Shown here: in pieces, positions 19,401 to 28,351 of the stretch
How the letters are laid out: each line of letters begins with the position of its first letter
How positions within the stretch are numbered: the first letter of the stretch is position 1
From: Mucilaginibacter pallidiroseus
GTDB taxonomy: Bacteria > Bacteroidota > Bacteroidia > Sphingobacteriales > Sphingobacteriaceae
DNA: 64,000 bases
Reading direction: 5' to 3'
Assembly: GCF_007846085.1 (NCBI RefSeq)
Contig: NZ_VOEJ01000004.1
Coordinates: 331,363 to 395,362 of the forward strand
Notes under the pieces: generated by a model
The model's database searches: none
Told to the model about the DNA's origin: nothing
The model's input: only the letters and a program-made list of their open reading frames with translations
Program-made: the position numbers and the translations under genes

Positions 19401-19709
19401 CCTTACAATGCGCAGCTATCAAATGTGGGTACCATCTTAATTGATGATATCGACAATAGCGGCAAACCATCCATAATTTTAGGAGGAAACTTTTACGGCT
19501 TTAAGCCCGAAGTAGGGCGTTTAGATGCCAGCTATGGCCAAATTTATAAATATACTGACAAAGGATTTACGTATCTTCCACCGTCAAAAACCGGTATTAA
19601 ACTAACGGGGCAAATACGCTCGTCATTGATGATTAAAAACCGTCAGCAACAAAAGTATTACCTTTTTGGCGTTAATGACGATAAGCTAAAAGCTTACAAG
19701 CTACGTTAA
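16410..19709 (+). CDS. Giant VCBS/FG-GAP repeat lipoprotein with ASPIC/UnbV domain (first copy)
   Basis: 1099 residues from ATG 16410, which directly opens a lipoprotein signal (LTAACASC). A TTG seven codons upstream is also in frame but less likely. There are two blocks of integrin-like repeats with calcium-binding D-x-[DN]-x-D-G loops. The first spans about 55-490 (e.g. DINNDGLNDVYL, DLNNDGYPDIYV, DLDGDGDNDLIV) and the second about 650-890 (DINGDGLDDFYF, DFDGDGDQDLIV). Between them is an ASPIC/UnbV domain (about 503-590, with GVGTTVKAF and LQVIWPGGKY). This predicts a surface-exposed double beta-propeller. It is homologous to the next gene. The function of the family is not established. Confidence 0.92.
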   Translation: MFKKLFLPLLILTAACASCNKKGANDILFSLQQNDTLGINFINQLNDQDRTNVFTFRNYYNGGGVAIGDINNDGLNDVYLTSNQGGNKLYLNKGNWKFEDITDKAGVKGTKYWSTGVTMVDINGDGWLDIYVCHSGNIIDRKGNELFINQHNGTFTEEAEKYGLVDNGLSTQAIFFDYDNDNDLDCFVLNNSFKPIGAFDFSKNLRAVVDTLGGARLYRNDGGHFTNVTQQAGIFSSDIGFGLGVSVADLNNDGYPDIYVSNDFFERDYLYINQKNGTFKEDVQYEMGHLSLASMGSDIADINNDGHPDIFTTEMLPEGDKRLKQMTSFESFDVIKLKQNDGYFNQYMQNCLQLNNGDGSFSEIAFSAGVAATDWSWGALFFDMDNDGWKDIFVSNGIYKDLTDQDYIEFLGNRESMDKIAEKRSFDYKEFSNKMISTPTVNYAFFNNRNLTFTNKAKEFGLDKPSFSNGAAYGDLDGDGDNDLIVNNVNSPLFIYKNNANKLGNNYIQLKLTGSSANTFGVGTTVKAFSKDKSVVYYHQPTRGFESSTSPNLLTIGLGKVNVLDSLQVIWPGGKYQVIKNVKANKVYSYKAADATAQYNYDLPSASTLFTETASTLFDNVPMHVEDHFIDFDNERLMLQMLSTENPYMAKGDINGDGLDDFYFGGSKDTPAAIYIQQQNGRFKRYIPEDFEKQVYLENAGAVFGDFDGDGDQDLIVAVGGNADEPGDPIYLPRFFENDGKGNLHRNPQKSIRLSVNASVIVAADYDKDGHLDLFLGGRSVPKTYGEAPQSFVLHNDGKGNFTDVSAKVFGADNKLGMVTAAQWADLDNNGYPDLVVAGNWMGIKVYKNNKGSFTEDKQLDNYKGWWSALQVADINADGKLDIVAGNIGQNIKFKASATQPMKLYVKDFDNNGTKECITSMYKNDSIAYVFHMKPDLVGQMPLLKKKYLKYADYAGKPFDQVFDADALKGAEVHEMNYLSSAVFIAGAGGKFNVKPLPYNAQLSNVGTILIDDIDNSGKPSIILGGNFYGFKPEVGRLDASYGQIYKYTDKGFTYLPPSKTGIKLTGQIRSSLMIKNRQQQKYYLFGVNDDKLKAYKLR

Positions 19710-19719
19710 GCTGTAACCA

Positions 19720-22700
19720 ATGTACAAACTTACTTCACACCCATATAAGCAACTTGTTGTTTGCATTGCCGCCTTGCTATGCATAACCGTTTCATGCAAA
19801 AGCAAAAAAACGGGCGAAGGCATATTTAAGATCCTTCCTGCGTCAGAAAGCAATGTTGATTTTGTGAACCGCAGCCTGCCAACAGACTCGGTTAACATAC
19901 TCGATTACCTATATTTTTACAATGGTGGCGGCGTTGCTACTGCCGATTTTAATAATGACGGCCTAGAGGATATCTATTTCGTATCTAACCAGGAGAGTAA
20001 TAAGCTTTACATTAATAAAGGCAACTTAAAGTTTGAAGATATCACGAAAAAGGCTGGCCTATCTGGGGCGGGAAACTGGAAAACGGGTGTTACCGTGGTA
20101 GACATTAACGGGGACGGCTTTAAGGATATTTACCTTTGTGTAGTATCAAACTATAAAGGTTTCAAGGGTAAAAATCAGCTTTATATTAATAACGGCGACC
20201 TTACGTTTACCGAATCGGCTGCGCAATACGGGTTGGACTTTGCGGGTTTTTCTACCCAGGCATCATTTTTTGACTATGATAAGGATGGCGACCTGGATAT
20301 GTTTTTGCTAACTTCATCCGTACACAGTAACGATACCTACGGCGACTCCACGCTTCGTTTTAAAGAAAGCCACGATGCCGGCGACCATCTTTTCCGTAAC
20401 GATAACGGCAAATTTACTGATGTTACCAAAGGGTCGGGTATTTATTCGGCACCAATTGGCTACGGCCTTGGCGTTAGCGTGGGCGACCTTAATAATGATG
20501 GCTGGGACGATATATACGTAAGTAACGATTTTTTTGAGCAGGATTATTACTACATCAATCAGCAAAATGGCACGTTTAAAGAAGAAATAAAAACGGCGTT
20601 TGGCCATACCAGCTTATTCTCGATGGGGAACACTCTTGCCGATGTTAATAAGGATGGCTATGTGGACGTAATAAGCACCGATATGCTTCCCGAGGATATG
20701 AAAGCGCTTAAATCTACCATTAACGATGAGCCGCTCGACATATACAACCAGGAAGTAAGCGTAGGTTACTATTACCAATACTCAAAAAACAGCCTGCAGT
20801 TAAACGTTGGTAATGGGCGTAAGTTTGTTGATATCAGCCTGTATTCAGGCATGTCGGCAACAGACTGGACATGGTCGCCCCTTGTGCATGACTTTGATAT
20901 GGACGGACGCAAGGACATGTTTTTTTCGAACGGTATAAAACGCAGGCTCAATGATATGGATTACCTGAAGTACCTGGGCGACCCTAACGTGGTGAAGGAC
21001 TTTAAAACAAGCCGCTTTTTTGATAAAGAGAAAATAAACCTGATGCCCGAAGGATCGGTGCATAATTATTTGTACCGTGGCGGCGACAAGCTGAAATTTG
21101 ATGATGTATCTGCCGGAAATGACATGGTCGACAATTCGATTTCTTCCGGAGCAGTAGCTGTCGACCTTGATAACGACGGCGACTTGGAGCTGGTTACCAA
21201 CAACATGGATGCACCAGCTTTCATCTACCGCAACATGACTATGGAGAATGCGGCAAAAGATAAAAAGCCATCTTTCCTTAAGTTTAAGGCGAAGTATACA
21301 AAGGCAAACCCCGATGGTATTGGCGCTAAGTTCTTTATGCGCTCGGCACAACAGGTAGATCATCAGGAAATACAAACAAGCACCGCTTATGCAAGCACGC
21401 AGGGCACAACTTTAAACTTTACATTTTTACCCGGCGATAAGCCTGTGGAATTGATGGTGCTATGGCCCGATAACAGTTATCAACTGATTAAGGATTTCAA
21501 GATAAACGGCTTAAATACCATTAAGTACGATGCTTCACAGGCAAAAACGGCTGAAAATGTTACCAATTTAGTAAGCAACTATATCAAAGACGCACGTGAA
21601 TTTAATTACTTGCCGGTAGACGCAAAAGTATTAGCTACGCAGGCCGTTTTTGAAACGCCCGATTTCAACTTTTATAATCTTTTACCACATAGCTACCTGC
21701 CACATACACCTGCCATTGCGGTTGCCGACGTAAATAAGGACGGAATTGACGACATATATGTTGGAGGCATTGCAGGAGAGGAAAAATACATCTTAGCCGG
21801 TAGTGCTGATGGTAATTTTAAAAAAGTAGCTGTAAAAGGTTTTGATGCATATAAGGACTATGGTGATACCGAGGCCCAATGGGCCGATGTAAATGCCGAC
21901 GGCATGCCCGATTTAATAGTGCTTACAGCCAACCATCCTTTTATTGATGCTAAGAAGCGCCAGCAACCAAGGTTGTACATTAACAAAGGCAATTTTGAAT
22001 TTGAATATAGAGCTTTACCTGCGTTACCTATACAGGTGGCCAAAGTATTTGCCTATGATTTTGATGGCGACGGTAAGCAGGATTTTTTCATGAATGGTGC
22101 GCTTTCCTTCCAAGATTATACCGCAGCCCCGGCATCTGTTGTGCTGCTTAATAAAGGAAACGGAGATTTCGCCGCTGCAAATAGCAAACGCTTTAGCGCC
22201 CTTACCGATATCAAATTCATCAACAGCATATCAGCGCAGGATATCGACCGTGATGGCACCCCTGACCTGATCGTAGCCGCCGAGTGGCAGCCGTTACAGA
22301 TATTATTAAACAAAAATAAAAACCTTACAAAGCTTTCATCGGCGGTGTTAGACAAAGCCAGCGGCTGGTGGCAATGTGCAATAGTTACCGACGTTGACGG
22401 TGACGGCAAAGCCGACCTTGTAGCGGGTAACTGGGGGCTGAATAATAAATACAACGTAACCGCTACGCAACCGCTTTATGCATACAATAACGACGTTGAT
22501 AAAGACGGTAAGAACGACCTGATATTATCATACTTTTACAAAGAGAAGTATTACCCTTTCCGACCGAAGAATGATTTGGAACAGGAATTGCCTATTCTGA
22601 AAAAGGAATTTTTGAGCTTCCAGAAAATGGCTGATAAAACTACGGAAGAGATATTTAAAGAGGGCATTACAAAAGATGGGCGCCTGGAAGCCAACGAGTT

Positions 22701-23052
22701 TAGCAGTGTTTATGTAAGCGATATCCTGAATGCCAAGGCTATTACCCCAATGCCTTATTTGTATCAGCAGGCACCTATCCGTAACATAGTACCGCTTAAC
22801 AATGGTAGCCGTGAAATTTTATTGAGCGGTAACTTTTGGGGGGTAGTACCCTATGAGGGCAAGTATGATGCACTTGGCCTGGTAACCACACATTACGATC
22901 CCAAAACAAAGCAATTAGCAATGCCCGATTATTGGATAAATAGCATGCTGAACGCCCAGGAGCTTACGCATCTATACCCTTATAAAGGAGGAAGCAAACA
23001 AGGTTTTGCAGTTGTAACCTATGAAGGTAAACTGATGCTGGTTACCAAATAA
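19720..23052 (+). CDS. Giant VCBS/FG-GAP repeat lipoprotein with ASPIC/UnbV-like domain (second copy)
   Basis: 1110 residues starting 10 bp after the first copy. The signal has lipobox ITVSC. Same order as its neighbour: first FG-GAP block (about 70-490; DFNNDGLEDIYF, DLNNDGWDDIYV, DLDNDGDLELVT), a central ASPIC-like segment (about 515-595; GIGAKFFM, VLWPDNSYQLI), and a second block (about 665-900; DVNKDGIDDIYV, DVDGDGKADLVAGNWG). Shared stretches such as VSNDFFE and YYNGGGVA/YFYNGGGVATADFNNDG show that the pair is an old tandem duplication, now divergent. The stop codon directly abuts the stop of the opposite-strand gene. Confidence 0.92.
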   Translation: MYKLTSHPYKQLVVCIAALLCITVSCKSKKTGEGIFKILPASESNVDFVNRSLPTDSVNILDYLYFYNGGGVATADFNNDGLEDIYFVSNQESNKLYINKGNLKFEDITKKAGLSGAGNWKTGVTVVDINGDGFKDIYLCVVSNYKGFKGKNQLYINNGDLTFTESAAQYGLDFAGFSTQASFFDYDKDGDLDMFLLTSSVHSNDTYGDSTLRFKESHDAGDHLFRNDNGKFTDVTKGSGIYSAPIGYGLGVSVGDLNNDGWDDIYVSNDFFEQDYYYINQQNGTFKEEIKTAFGHTSLFSMGNTLADVNKDGYVDVISTDMLPEDMKALKSTINDEPLDIYNQEVSVGYYYQYSKNSLQLNVGNGRKFVDISLYSGMSATDWTWSPLVHDFDMDGRKDMFFSNGIKRRLNDMDYLKYLGDPNVVKDFKTSRFFDKEKINLMPEGSVHNYLYRGGDKLKFDDVSAGNDMVDNSISSGAVAVDLDNDGDLELVTNNMDAPAFIYRNMTMENAAKDKKPSFLKFKAKYTKANPDGIGAKFFMRSAQQVDHQEIQTSTAYASTQGTTLNFTFLPGDKPVELMVLWPDNSYQLIKDFKINGLNTIKYDASQAKTAENVTNLVSNYIKDAREFNYLPVDAKVLATQAVFETPDFNFYNLLPHSYLPHTPAIAVADVNKDGIDDIYVGGIAGEEKYILAGSADGNFKKVAVKGFDAYKDYGDTEAQWADVNADGMPDLIVLTANHPFIDAKKRQQPRLYINKGNFEFEYRALPALPIQVAKVFAYDFDGDGKQDFFMNGALSFQDYTAAPASVVLLNKGNGDFAAANSKRFSALTDIKFINSISAQDIDRDGTPDLIVAAEWQPLQILLNKNKNLTKLSSAVLDKASGWWQCAIVTDVDGDGKADLVAGNWGLNNKYNVTATQPLYAYNNDVDKDGKNDLILSYFYKEKYYPFRPKNDLEQELPILKKEFLSFQKMADKTTEEIFKEGITKDGRLEANEFSSVYVSDILNAKAITPMPYLYQQAPIRNIVPLNNGSREILLSGNFWGVVPYEGKYDALGLVTTHYDPKTKQLAMPDYWINSMLNAQELTHLYPYKGGSKQGFAVVTYEGKLMLVTK

Positions 23053-23991
23053 TTAATAAATGGGTGAGCAAATTTTAGTTACCCATTTGCCGCTATCGGG
23101 CTGTGTGAGGCGGTTAGTTTGCAGCTCCTCATAAGGCATTGCAGGCGATATAAGCCCGTGGTCTTTTTGATAGTTGCGCAACTGCCGGAAGGCATTGTAA
23201 ATGGTCTTGGGGCCACCGTAAACGCTTGCGGTTAATAGGTTACCACCAAGCACCATTTTGTTGATCACCTGCCCGGCACCTGGTTTAATAACTTTATTAA
23301 TAGGCAGCGCAACCATTACACGGTAGCTGTCGGGCCCGCTTTGGTCGGCATTGAGCAGGGGCTGCCCTGTAACTTTAGCACCTTGTGCAGTGGCTTGTTT
23401 TTGTAATTCATCAGCAAGCTTATATATAGCCTGCGCCGATGGGTAACCCGTTGTTACGGTATTACCTGCAATCATTACTGAGATCTTGATTTTTTCTAAA
23501 GACACATCAATACCGTACACCTTATTGTTTTGGTGCATGAACTTCTTGAAGCGCGCCAGTATTGTGTCAAGTTCGGGCTGACGGCTTTTTATTTCGGTAA
23601 ACTCTTTGATGCGCTTAAATGGATTAATGCTGCTTTGGTGTTTTACTGCCCAAATCACTTCACTTTCGCCATCGCCGGTTGCAGCAATACTGATGTAGCT
23701 GTTTATGCGGGCAGTATCAAATAACAGGGCAAGCTCCATGCCGCCAAAGGTGCCGTTTTGAAGCAGGTAATTATGGCCATTGTAAGTAAGTTGTTTTTGC
23801 TGCAGCTTTGGTTTATCGCCCGGCCACCACTCGGCCCAGCGGTTTTCATTGGTCATGAATTTGGCAACCCTTACGTCGGTGGCGTCTATCTTAACCTTGG
23901 CATTTATAGTGATGTATTGAGGGATGATAAAATATATACCGATGAAGGCAAGCAATAGCAGGCCTATTACAAAAAGGGCAGGTTTTTTCAT
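23053..23991 (-). CDS. SRPBCC / GyrI-like domain membrane-anchored protein
   Basis: 312 residues with an N-terminal membrane helix (about 4-24, LFVIGLLLLAFIGIYFII). The first half looks like a polyketide-cyclase/SRPBCC fold (VRVAKFMTNENRWAEWWPG) and the second half like a GyrI/AraC-effector-binding ligand domain (YRVMVALPINK, VYGGPKTIYNAFRQLRNY). Proteins of this two-domain type are common in Bacteroidota and their ligands are unknown. It is convergent with the second VCBS gene with no gap. No conserved catalytic residues could be identified. Confidence 0.72.
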   Translation of the reverse strand: MKKPALFVIGLLLLAFIGIYFIIPQYITINAKVKIDATDVRVAKFMTNENRWAEWWPGDKPKLQQKQLTYNGHNYLLQNGTFGGMELALLFDTARINSYISIAATGDGESEVIWAVKHQSSINPFKRIKEFTEIKSRQPELDTILARFKKFMHQNNKVYGIDVSLEKIKISVMIAGNTVTTGYPSAQAIYKLADELQKQATAQGAKVTGQPLLNADQSGPDSYRVMVALPINKVIKPGAGQVINKMVLGGNLLTASVYGGPKTIYNAFRQLRNYQKDHGLISPAMPYEELQTNRLTQPDSGKWVTKICSPIY

Positions 23992-24186
23992 AAAATCGTA
24001 GCACTAATCCAGGTTTGCAGGCAGCTGGCAGATGGCCGCCTCAACGCCTGCAAAATAACCATTAAATGTGGTCAAAGTCAAGCGCCAAAAACCTTTAAAT
24101 AACGGGAAAAGCCTATATTAGCACTAATTTCCAATAAAACCTGTTTAATTAAACCATTGCTAACTGGGTTGCCAGTTTATACTACT

Positions 24187-25515
24187 ATGAAGCGTTTGTT
24201 AACCCTGCTTACGTTTGTTGCTTTGTTTGCTATATCCTGCAAAAAGGCCGACTACCAAAAGTTTACCCACAACCCCGAATTATATCGCACTACGGTTAAA
24301 AAGCTTAATGATATTGTGCTTGAAAATAACTTTCCGCCGGTTATTGCTTCCCGTAACTATGCTTATGCCAACATTGCTGCGTACGAGGTTATCGCCGCCG
24401 GCGATCCTAAGCATTACCGCTCGCTCGCCGGGCAAATCAAACATTTACCTGCGGTACCAAGGCCGGTTAAGGATGCCGAGATCGATTTTCCATTTGCATC
24501 CATGTTGTCTTTTTGCCAGGTAGGTAATGCCGTAACTTTTCCTGAAGGCAGTATGGAGATTTACGTAGAGGAATTAAAGCAAAAGGTGAAAGATGCAGGG
24601 ATGCCATCATCGGTCTTTGAAGCTTCCGTTACGTATGCCGATTCTGTTGCCAAACATATTTTAAAATGGAGCAAGGGCGATAACTACGCTCAAACACGGT
24701 CGGCCAGTAAGTATACGGTAACCCGCAAGGATGGCCGCTGGATACCTACACCGCCCATGTATGCCCAGGCGCTTGAACCGCACTGGGGCGAAATACGGCC
24801 GATGGTGCTCGATTCATCTTCACAAATACCTGCGCCCGAGCCGCCTGCTTACAACATGACCGATAAAAAAGGCACATTTTACAAGGCCGTAATTGAGGTG
24901 AAAAATATGGTTGATAGCCTTAACGAAGATCAGCGCCACATGGCCGATTTTTGGGATGATAATGCCTTTAAATTAAACGTTATAGGCCATGCCTCATTTG
25001 CCACTAAGAAGTTTTCGCCCGGTGGCCACTGGATGAACATTGCCGGTGCGGGCGCCCAAATTAAAAAAGCCGACTTTGGTACAACGGTGGCGGCATACAC
25101 ACAGACATCTATAGCGCTTTATGATGCCTTTATTAACTGCTGGTATGTAAAGTATAGAGCAAACAGCGTGCGCCCCGAAACCGTAATAACCAAACTGATT
25201 GACCCTGATTGGCGGCCGTATATACAAACGCCCCCCTTCCCCGAATACATTAGCGGGCATGCCGTTATATCAGCCGCTGCGGCGGAAGTGCTTACACATA
25301 ATTTTGGAGATAACGTAGCCTATACCGATTCGTCTGAATCGGAATTTGGAATCGCGCCCCGAAAGTTTACCTCCTTTAGGCAGGCAGCAAACGAAGCCGC
25401 ACTTTCCCGCGTGTATGGCGGCATCCATTACCGCAATGCTTGCGTAATAGGCAGTCAAACAGGCCGAGTTATTGGGCAAATGGTAAACGAAAAGTTGCAG
25501 TTGAAGATCAAATAA
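24187..25515 (+). CDS. Vanadium-dependent haloperoxidase-like PAP2-superfamily lipoprotein
   Basis: 442 residues from ATG 24187, chosen because it directly opens a lipoprotein signal (lipobox FAISC). The three phosphate/vanadate-binding motifs are present: KYRANSVRP (K-x6-RP, near 321), PEYISGHA (near 352-358) and SRVYGGIHYRN (near 403-412). This spacing is that of bacterial vanadium haloperoxidase homologues, which oxidise halides with peroxide; a phosphatase activity of the same fold is the alternative. It would act in the periplasm or at the cell surface. It is followed 15 bp later by the GH65 gene. Confidence 0.87.
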   Translation: MKRLLTLLTFVALFAISCKKADYQKFTHNPELYRTTVKKLNDIVLENNFPPVIASRNYAYANIAAYEVIAAGDPKHYRSLAGQIKHLPAVPRPVKDAEIDFPFASMLSFCQVGNAVTFPEGSMEIYVEELKQKVKDAGMPSSVFEASVTYADSVAKHILKWSKGDNYAQTRSASKYTVTRKDGRWIPTPPMYAQALEPHWGEIRPMVLDSSSQIPAPEPPAYNMTDKKGTFYKAVIEVKNMVDSLNEDQRHMADFWDDNAFKLNVIGHASFATKKFSPGGHWMNIAGAGAQIKKADFGTTVAAYTQTSIALYDAFINCWYVKYRANSVRPETVITKLIDPDWRPYIQTPPFPEYISGHAVISAAAAEVLTHNFGDNVAYTDSSESEFGIAPRKFTSFRQAANEAALSRVYGGIHYRNACVIGSQTGRVIGQMVNEKLQLKIK

Positions 25516-25530
25516 ACCCTTATCCTTATT

Positions 25531-27570
25531 ATGAAAAAGAACATATTTACATGCGTTGCTATATGCTTTATGGCTGCGGGCAGTGTAATGGCGCAAAATG
25601 TAAGCCCCTGGACAATTAAGGCTGATAAGATTGACCCTGCAAACTACTACGGTATAACGGCCGCCAATGGGATGATAGGCATTGTGTCCTCGCCCGAGCC
25701 TTTCAAGGTAAAGAACGTGGTATTGGCTGGTGCTTATGATCTGTACGGGCGTGGGCGGGTAAGTAATTTCCTCAACAGCTTTAACCTGCTTAACATGTAT
25801 CTGGAGGTTGATGGTAAACGCATCGATGCCAAAATGGTAAGCAATTATAAGCAGGAGCTTGATATGCAGCATGCCGCCATGACAACATCTTTTGACTATG
25901 GTGATAAGGCATCTATAAAATATACCTACTACTCGTTAAGGCAATTGCCTTTTACGGTGCTGATGGATGTGGCGGTAACGGCCAAAAAGCCCATCAACAT
26001 AACCGCTGCCAGCGTTATGGAAGCGCCTGACGCGTTGAAGCAGGTAGAGAACTATTACAACGAGATAGACCGCCCGCATGTAACCATCAGTTTGCTCACA
26101 TCAACTGCAAAAAGCCCTACGGGTAAGTTGCAGCTTTGCGCATCAACCTCGTTTTTGTTTAACGAGGAGCATGGCAAGGAGCCTCGCGTTATTCATGAAA
26201 TGTGGGACAACAACATGCACCTCATGAAATTTAGCCGGACCATGGCTGCCGGGCAAACGTATAAGTACGGCGTTACAGGATCGTCCATTACATCGGCACA
26301 CCACCCCGACCCGTTAAATGAAGCTGAGCGCCTAACTATTTTTGCGAAGCTTGAGGGTAGGGACAGGTTAATACAATTTCACAACAAAGCCTGGGATGAG
26401 CTTTGGAAAAGCGATATCCAGATCGAGGGCGACCCGCAAGCCCAGCAGGATGTGCATAGCATGCTTTATCACTTATACTCGTTCTCGCGGGCGGGCTCTG
26501 CTTTGTCGCCATCGCCAATGGGTTTGTCTGGTTTAGGTTATAATGGCCACGTTTTTTGGGATACCGACCTTTGGATGTTCCCGGCCATGTTGGTGTTGCA
26601 TCCCGAGATTGCAAAATCTATGGTTGAGTACCGCTACGAGCGACTGGATGCAGCGCGTAAAAACGCGTTTTCGCATGGCTACAAGGGTGCAATGTTCCCC
26701 TGGGAAAGCGCCGACAGCGGTGTGGAAGAAACACCGGTCTAGGCCTTGAGCGGCCCCTTTGAGCACCATATAAGTGCCGATGTTGCCAATGCTGCTTGGG
26801 CCTATTATTGTGTTACACAGGATAAGGACTGGCTGCGAGAAAAGGGCTGGCCGCTGCTTTCGGCTACGGCAGATTTTTGGGCAAGCCGCGTAGAACGTAA
26901 TGGCCCGGGCCATTATGATATTAAAAATGTAGTAGCCGCCGACGAGTGGGCCGAGAATATTGACAACAATGCCTTTACCAATGCTGCCGCGAAGGCCAAT
27001 TTAATGAATGCCACTGCGGCTGCTAAATTGCTAGGCTTAAAGGCCGATAGCGATTGGGTAAACGTAGCAAATAACATCCCCATCCTTAAAATGGCAAACG
27101 GCGTTACACAAGAGCATGCACAATACAAAGGCGAAGGTATTAAGCAAGCCGACGTAAACCTTTTGGCTTATCCCCTTAAAGCCATCACCGACCCGGCACA
27201 GATCAAAAAAGACCTTGAGTATTACGAAACCCGTGTACCAAACGAAGGTACCCCGGCTATGACCCAAGGTGTTTTTGCATTGCTTTACGCCCGTTTGGGT
27301 AACGGTGAAAAAGCCTATCATTGGTTTAGGGATGCTTATGAACCCAACTTGAATCCACCGTTCCGGGTAATTGCCGAAACCAAAGGTGGCACCAACCCAT
27401 ACTTTGCCACAGGCGCAGGCGGCATTGTCCAGGCTATGCTTATGGGTTTCGGTGGACTGGATATTACACCAACCGGCATTGTTCAAATAAAAAGCGCCCT
27501 GCCGACAAAGTGGAAATCATTAAAGATTACCGGGGTAGGGGTTGAGAAAAAGACTTATACGGTGAAGTAG
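25531..27570 (+). pseudogene. Exported GH65-like alpha-glycosidase interrupted by an amber codon
   Basis: One 680-codon frame, broken only by TAG at 26740-26742 (codon 404). A signal peptide (1-21, VMAQN) is followed by the beta-sandwich N-domain and an (alpha/alpha)6 barrel with GYNGHVFWDTDLWMFP and FPWESADSG before the stop. The catalytic region ADEWAENIDNNAFTN (near 469, carrying the likely general-acid Glu) lies after it. The stop sits in EETPV-stop-ALSGPFEHH, where I expect Trp (ETPVWALTGPFEH in the family), so one G-to-A change in TGG explains it. Terminated at 403 residues, the protein would lack its catalytic Glu. The second piece has no signal peptide and no good start. Substrates of the family are alpha-glucosides such as trehalose, kojibiose or glucosyl-galactosyl-hydroxylysine. 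Confidence 0.87.
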
Positions 27571-27645
27571 ATGCTGGACAAAGCTTATATATTTTAAAAT
27601 TTTTAGTGATATCAATTAATAACTAAACATCCTAAGTGCAGTAAA

Positions 27646-28281
27646 ATGATTGACTTCCAAAATCATAAATACGATCTTGTCGAGTTAGCCGCAATTTTCG
27701 CAAAAGATACCAGGAGGAGGGACTTTATCTTTTACTATGATAACTGGGGAGAGGATAATAACGAGAACTTTTATACCAAATTTATCGACGAAAATATTTG
27801 TAAAGGCAAAACATCAAGACAAGATGATGCTATTGAAGTATCCATTCGAGCTGGGATTTTTAGAGGAAAATATTTTGACTGTGTAAAGGCGATACTACAT
27901 TCTCGCAAAGGACATTGGATAAAGCTGACTTGTTTGGATTGGTTGTATGAGTTTTCAAATAAGATTGATACTGCAAAGTACATTGAGCTTAATACTTGTT
28001 ACATGCGGAGGCCTAATCTTTCGGAACTTAATAAAGTGCAAGCAACCTTAAACTTATTAAAAACGGGCACCTCAAGAGAATTGTCAGCCGAGCTTTATTC
28101 CCAATTGCTAAGTGCCGAAATACCGGGGACTTTTTACCGAGTTAAAATCTTATTAACTGATAGCAGTGTAAAATTTAACGAAACATCAAAGCCTGATATG
28201 GTAAAGGTATTTGTCGAAATTGCCACACACTCATCCTCACTGTCTGAAAGTCAAAAGCGCGACATTGTGATATTTGATTAA
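27646..28281 (+). CDS. Hypothetical protein, unrecognised
   Basis: 211 residues, probably cytoplasmic: no signal peptide and no membrane segment. The middle (KAILHSRKGHWIKLTCLDWL) suggests short paired helices as in HEAT-like or immunity-type proteins, but no motif is diagnostic. The base composition is visibly more AT-rich than that of the flanking genes, and there is no operon partner, which suggests later arrival. The ATG at 27646 is the only reasonable start. Function unknown. Confidence 0.65.
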   Translation: MIDFQNHKYDLVELAAIFAKDTRRRDFIFYYDNWGEDNNENFYTKFIDENICKGKTSRQDDAIEVSIRAGIFRGKYFDCVKAILHSRKGHWIKLTCLDWLYEFSNKIDTAKYIELNTCYMRRPNLSELNKVQATLNLLKTGTSRELSAELYSQLLSAEIPGTFYRVKILLTDSSVKFNETSKPDMVKVFVEIATHSSSLSESQKRDIVIFD

Positions 28282-28351
28282 AAACACGTGTCACCAGATT
28301 TGCAGTTATCAATACCTAATTGCGAAAGCCTTATAGATTTTTATCAGTTAA

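Noticed and set aside
25270..25872. 200-codon minus-strand frame across the haloperoxidase and GH65 genes
   Set aside because: It spans the boundary of two recognisable plus-strand genes and shows no domain.
26746..27570. Second GH65 piece as an independent gene
   Set aside because: It starts at a TTG just after the stop, lacks a signal peptide, and continues the same domain in the same frame; one broken gene is simpler.
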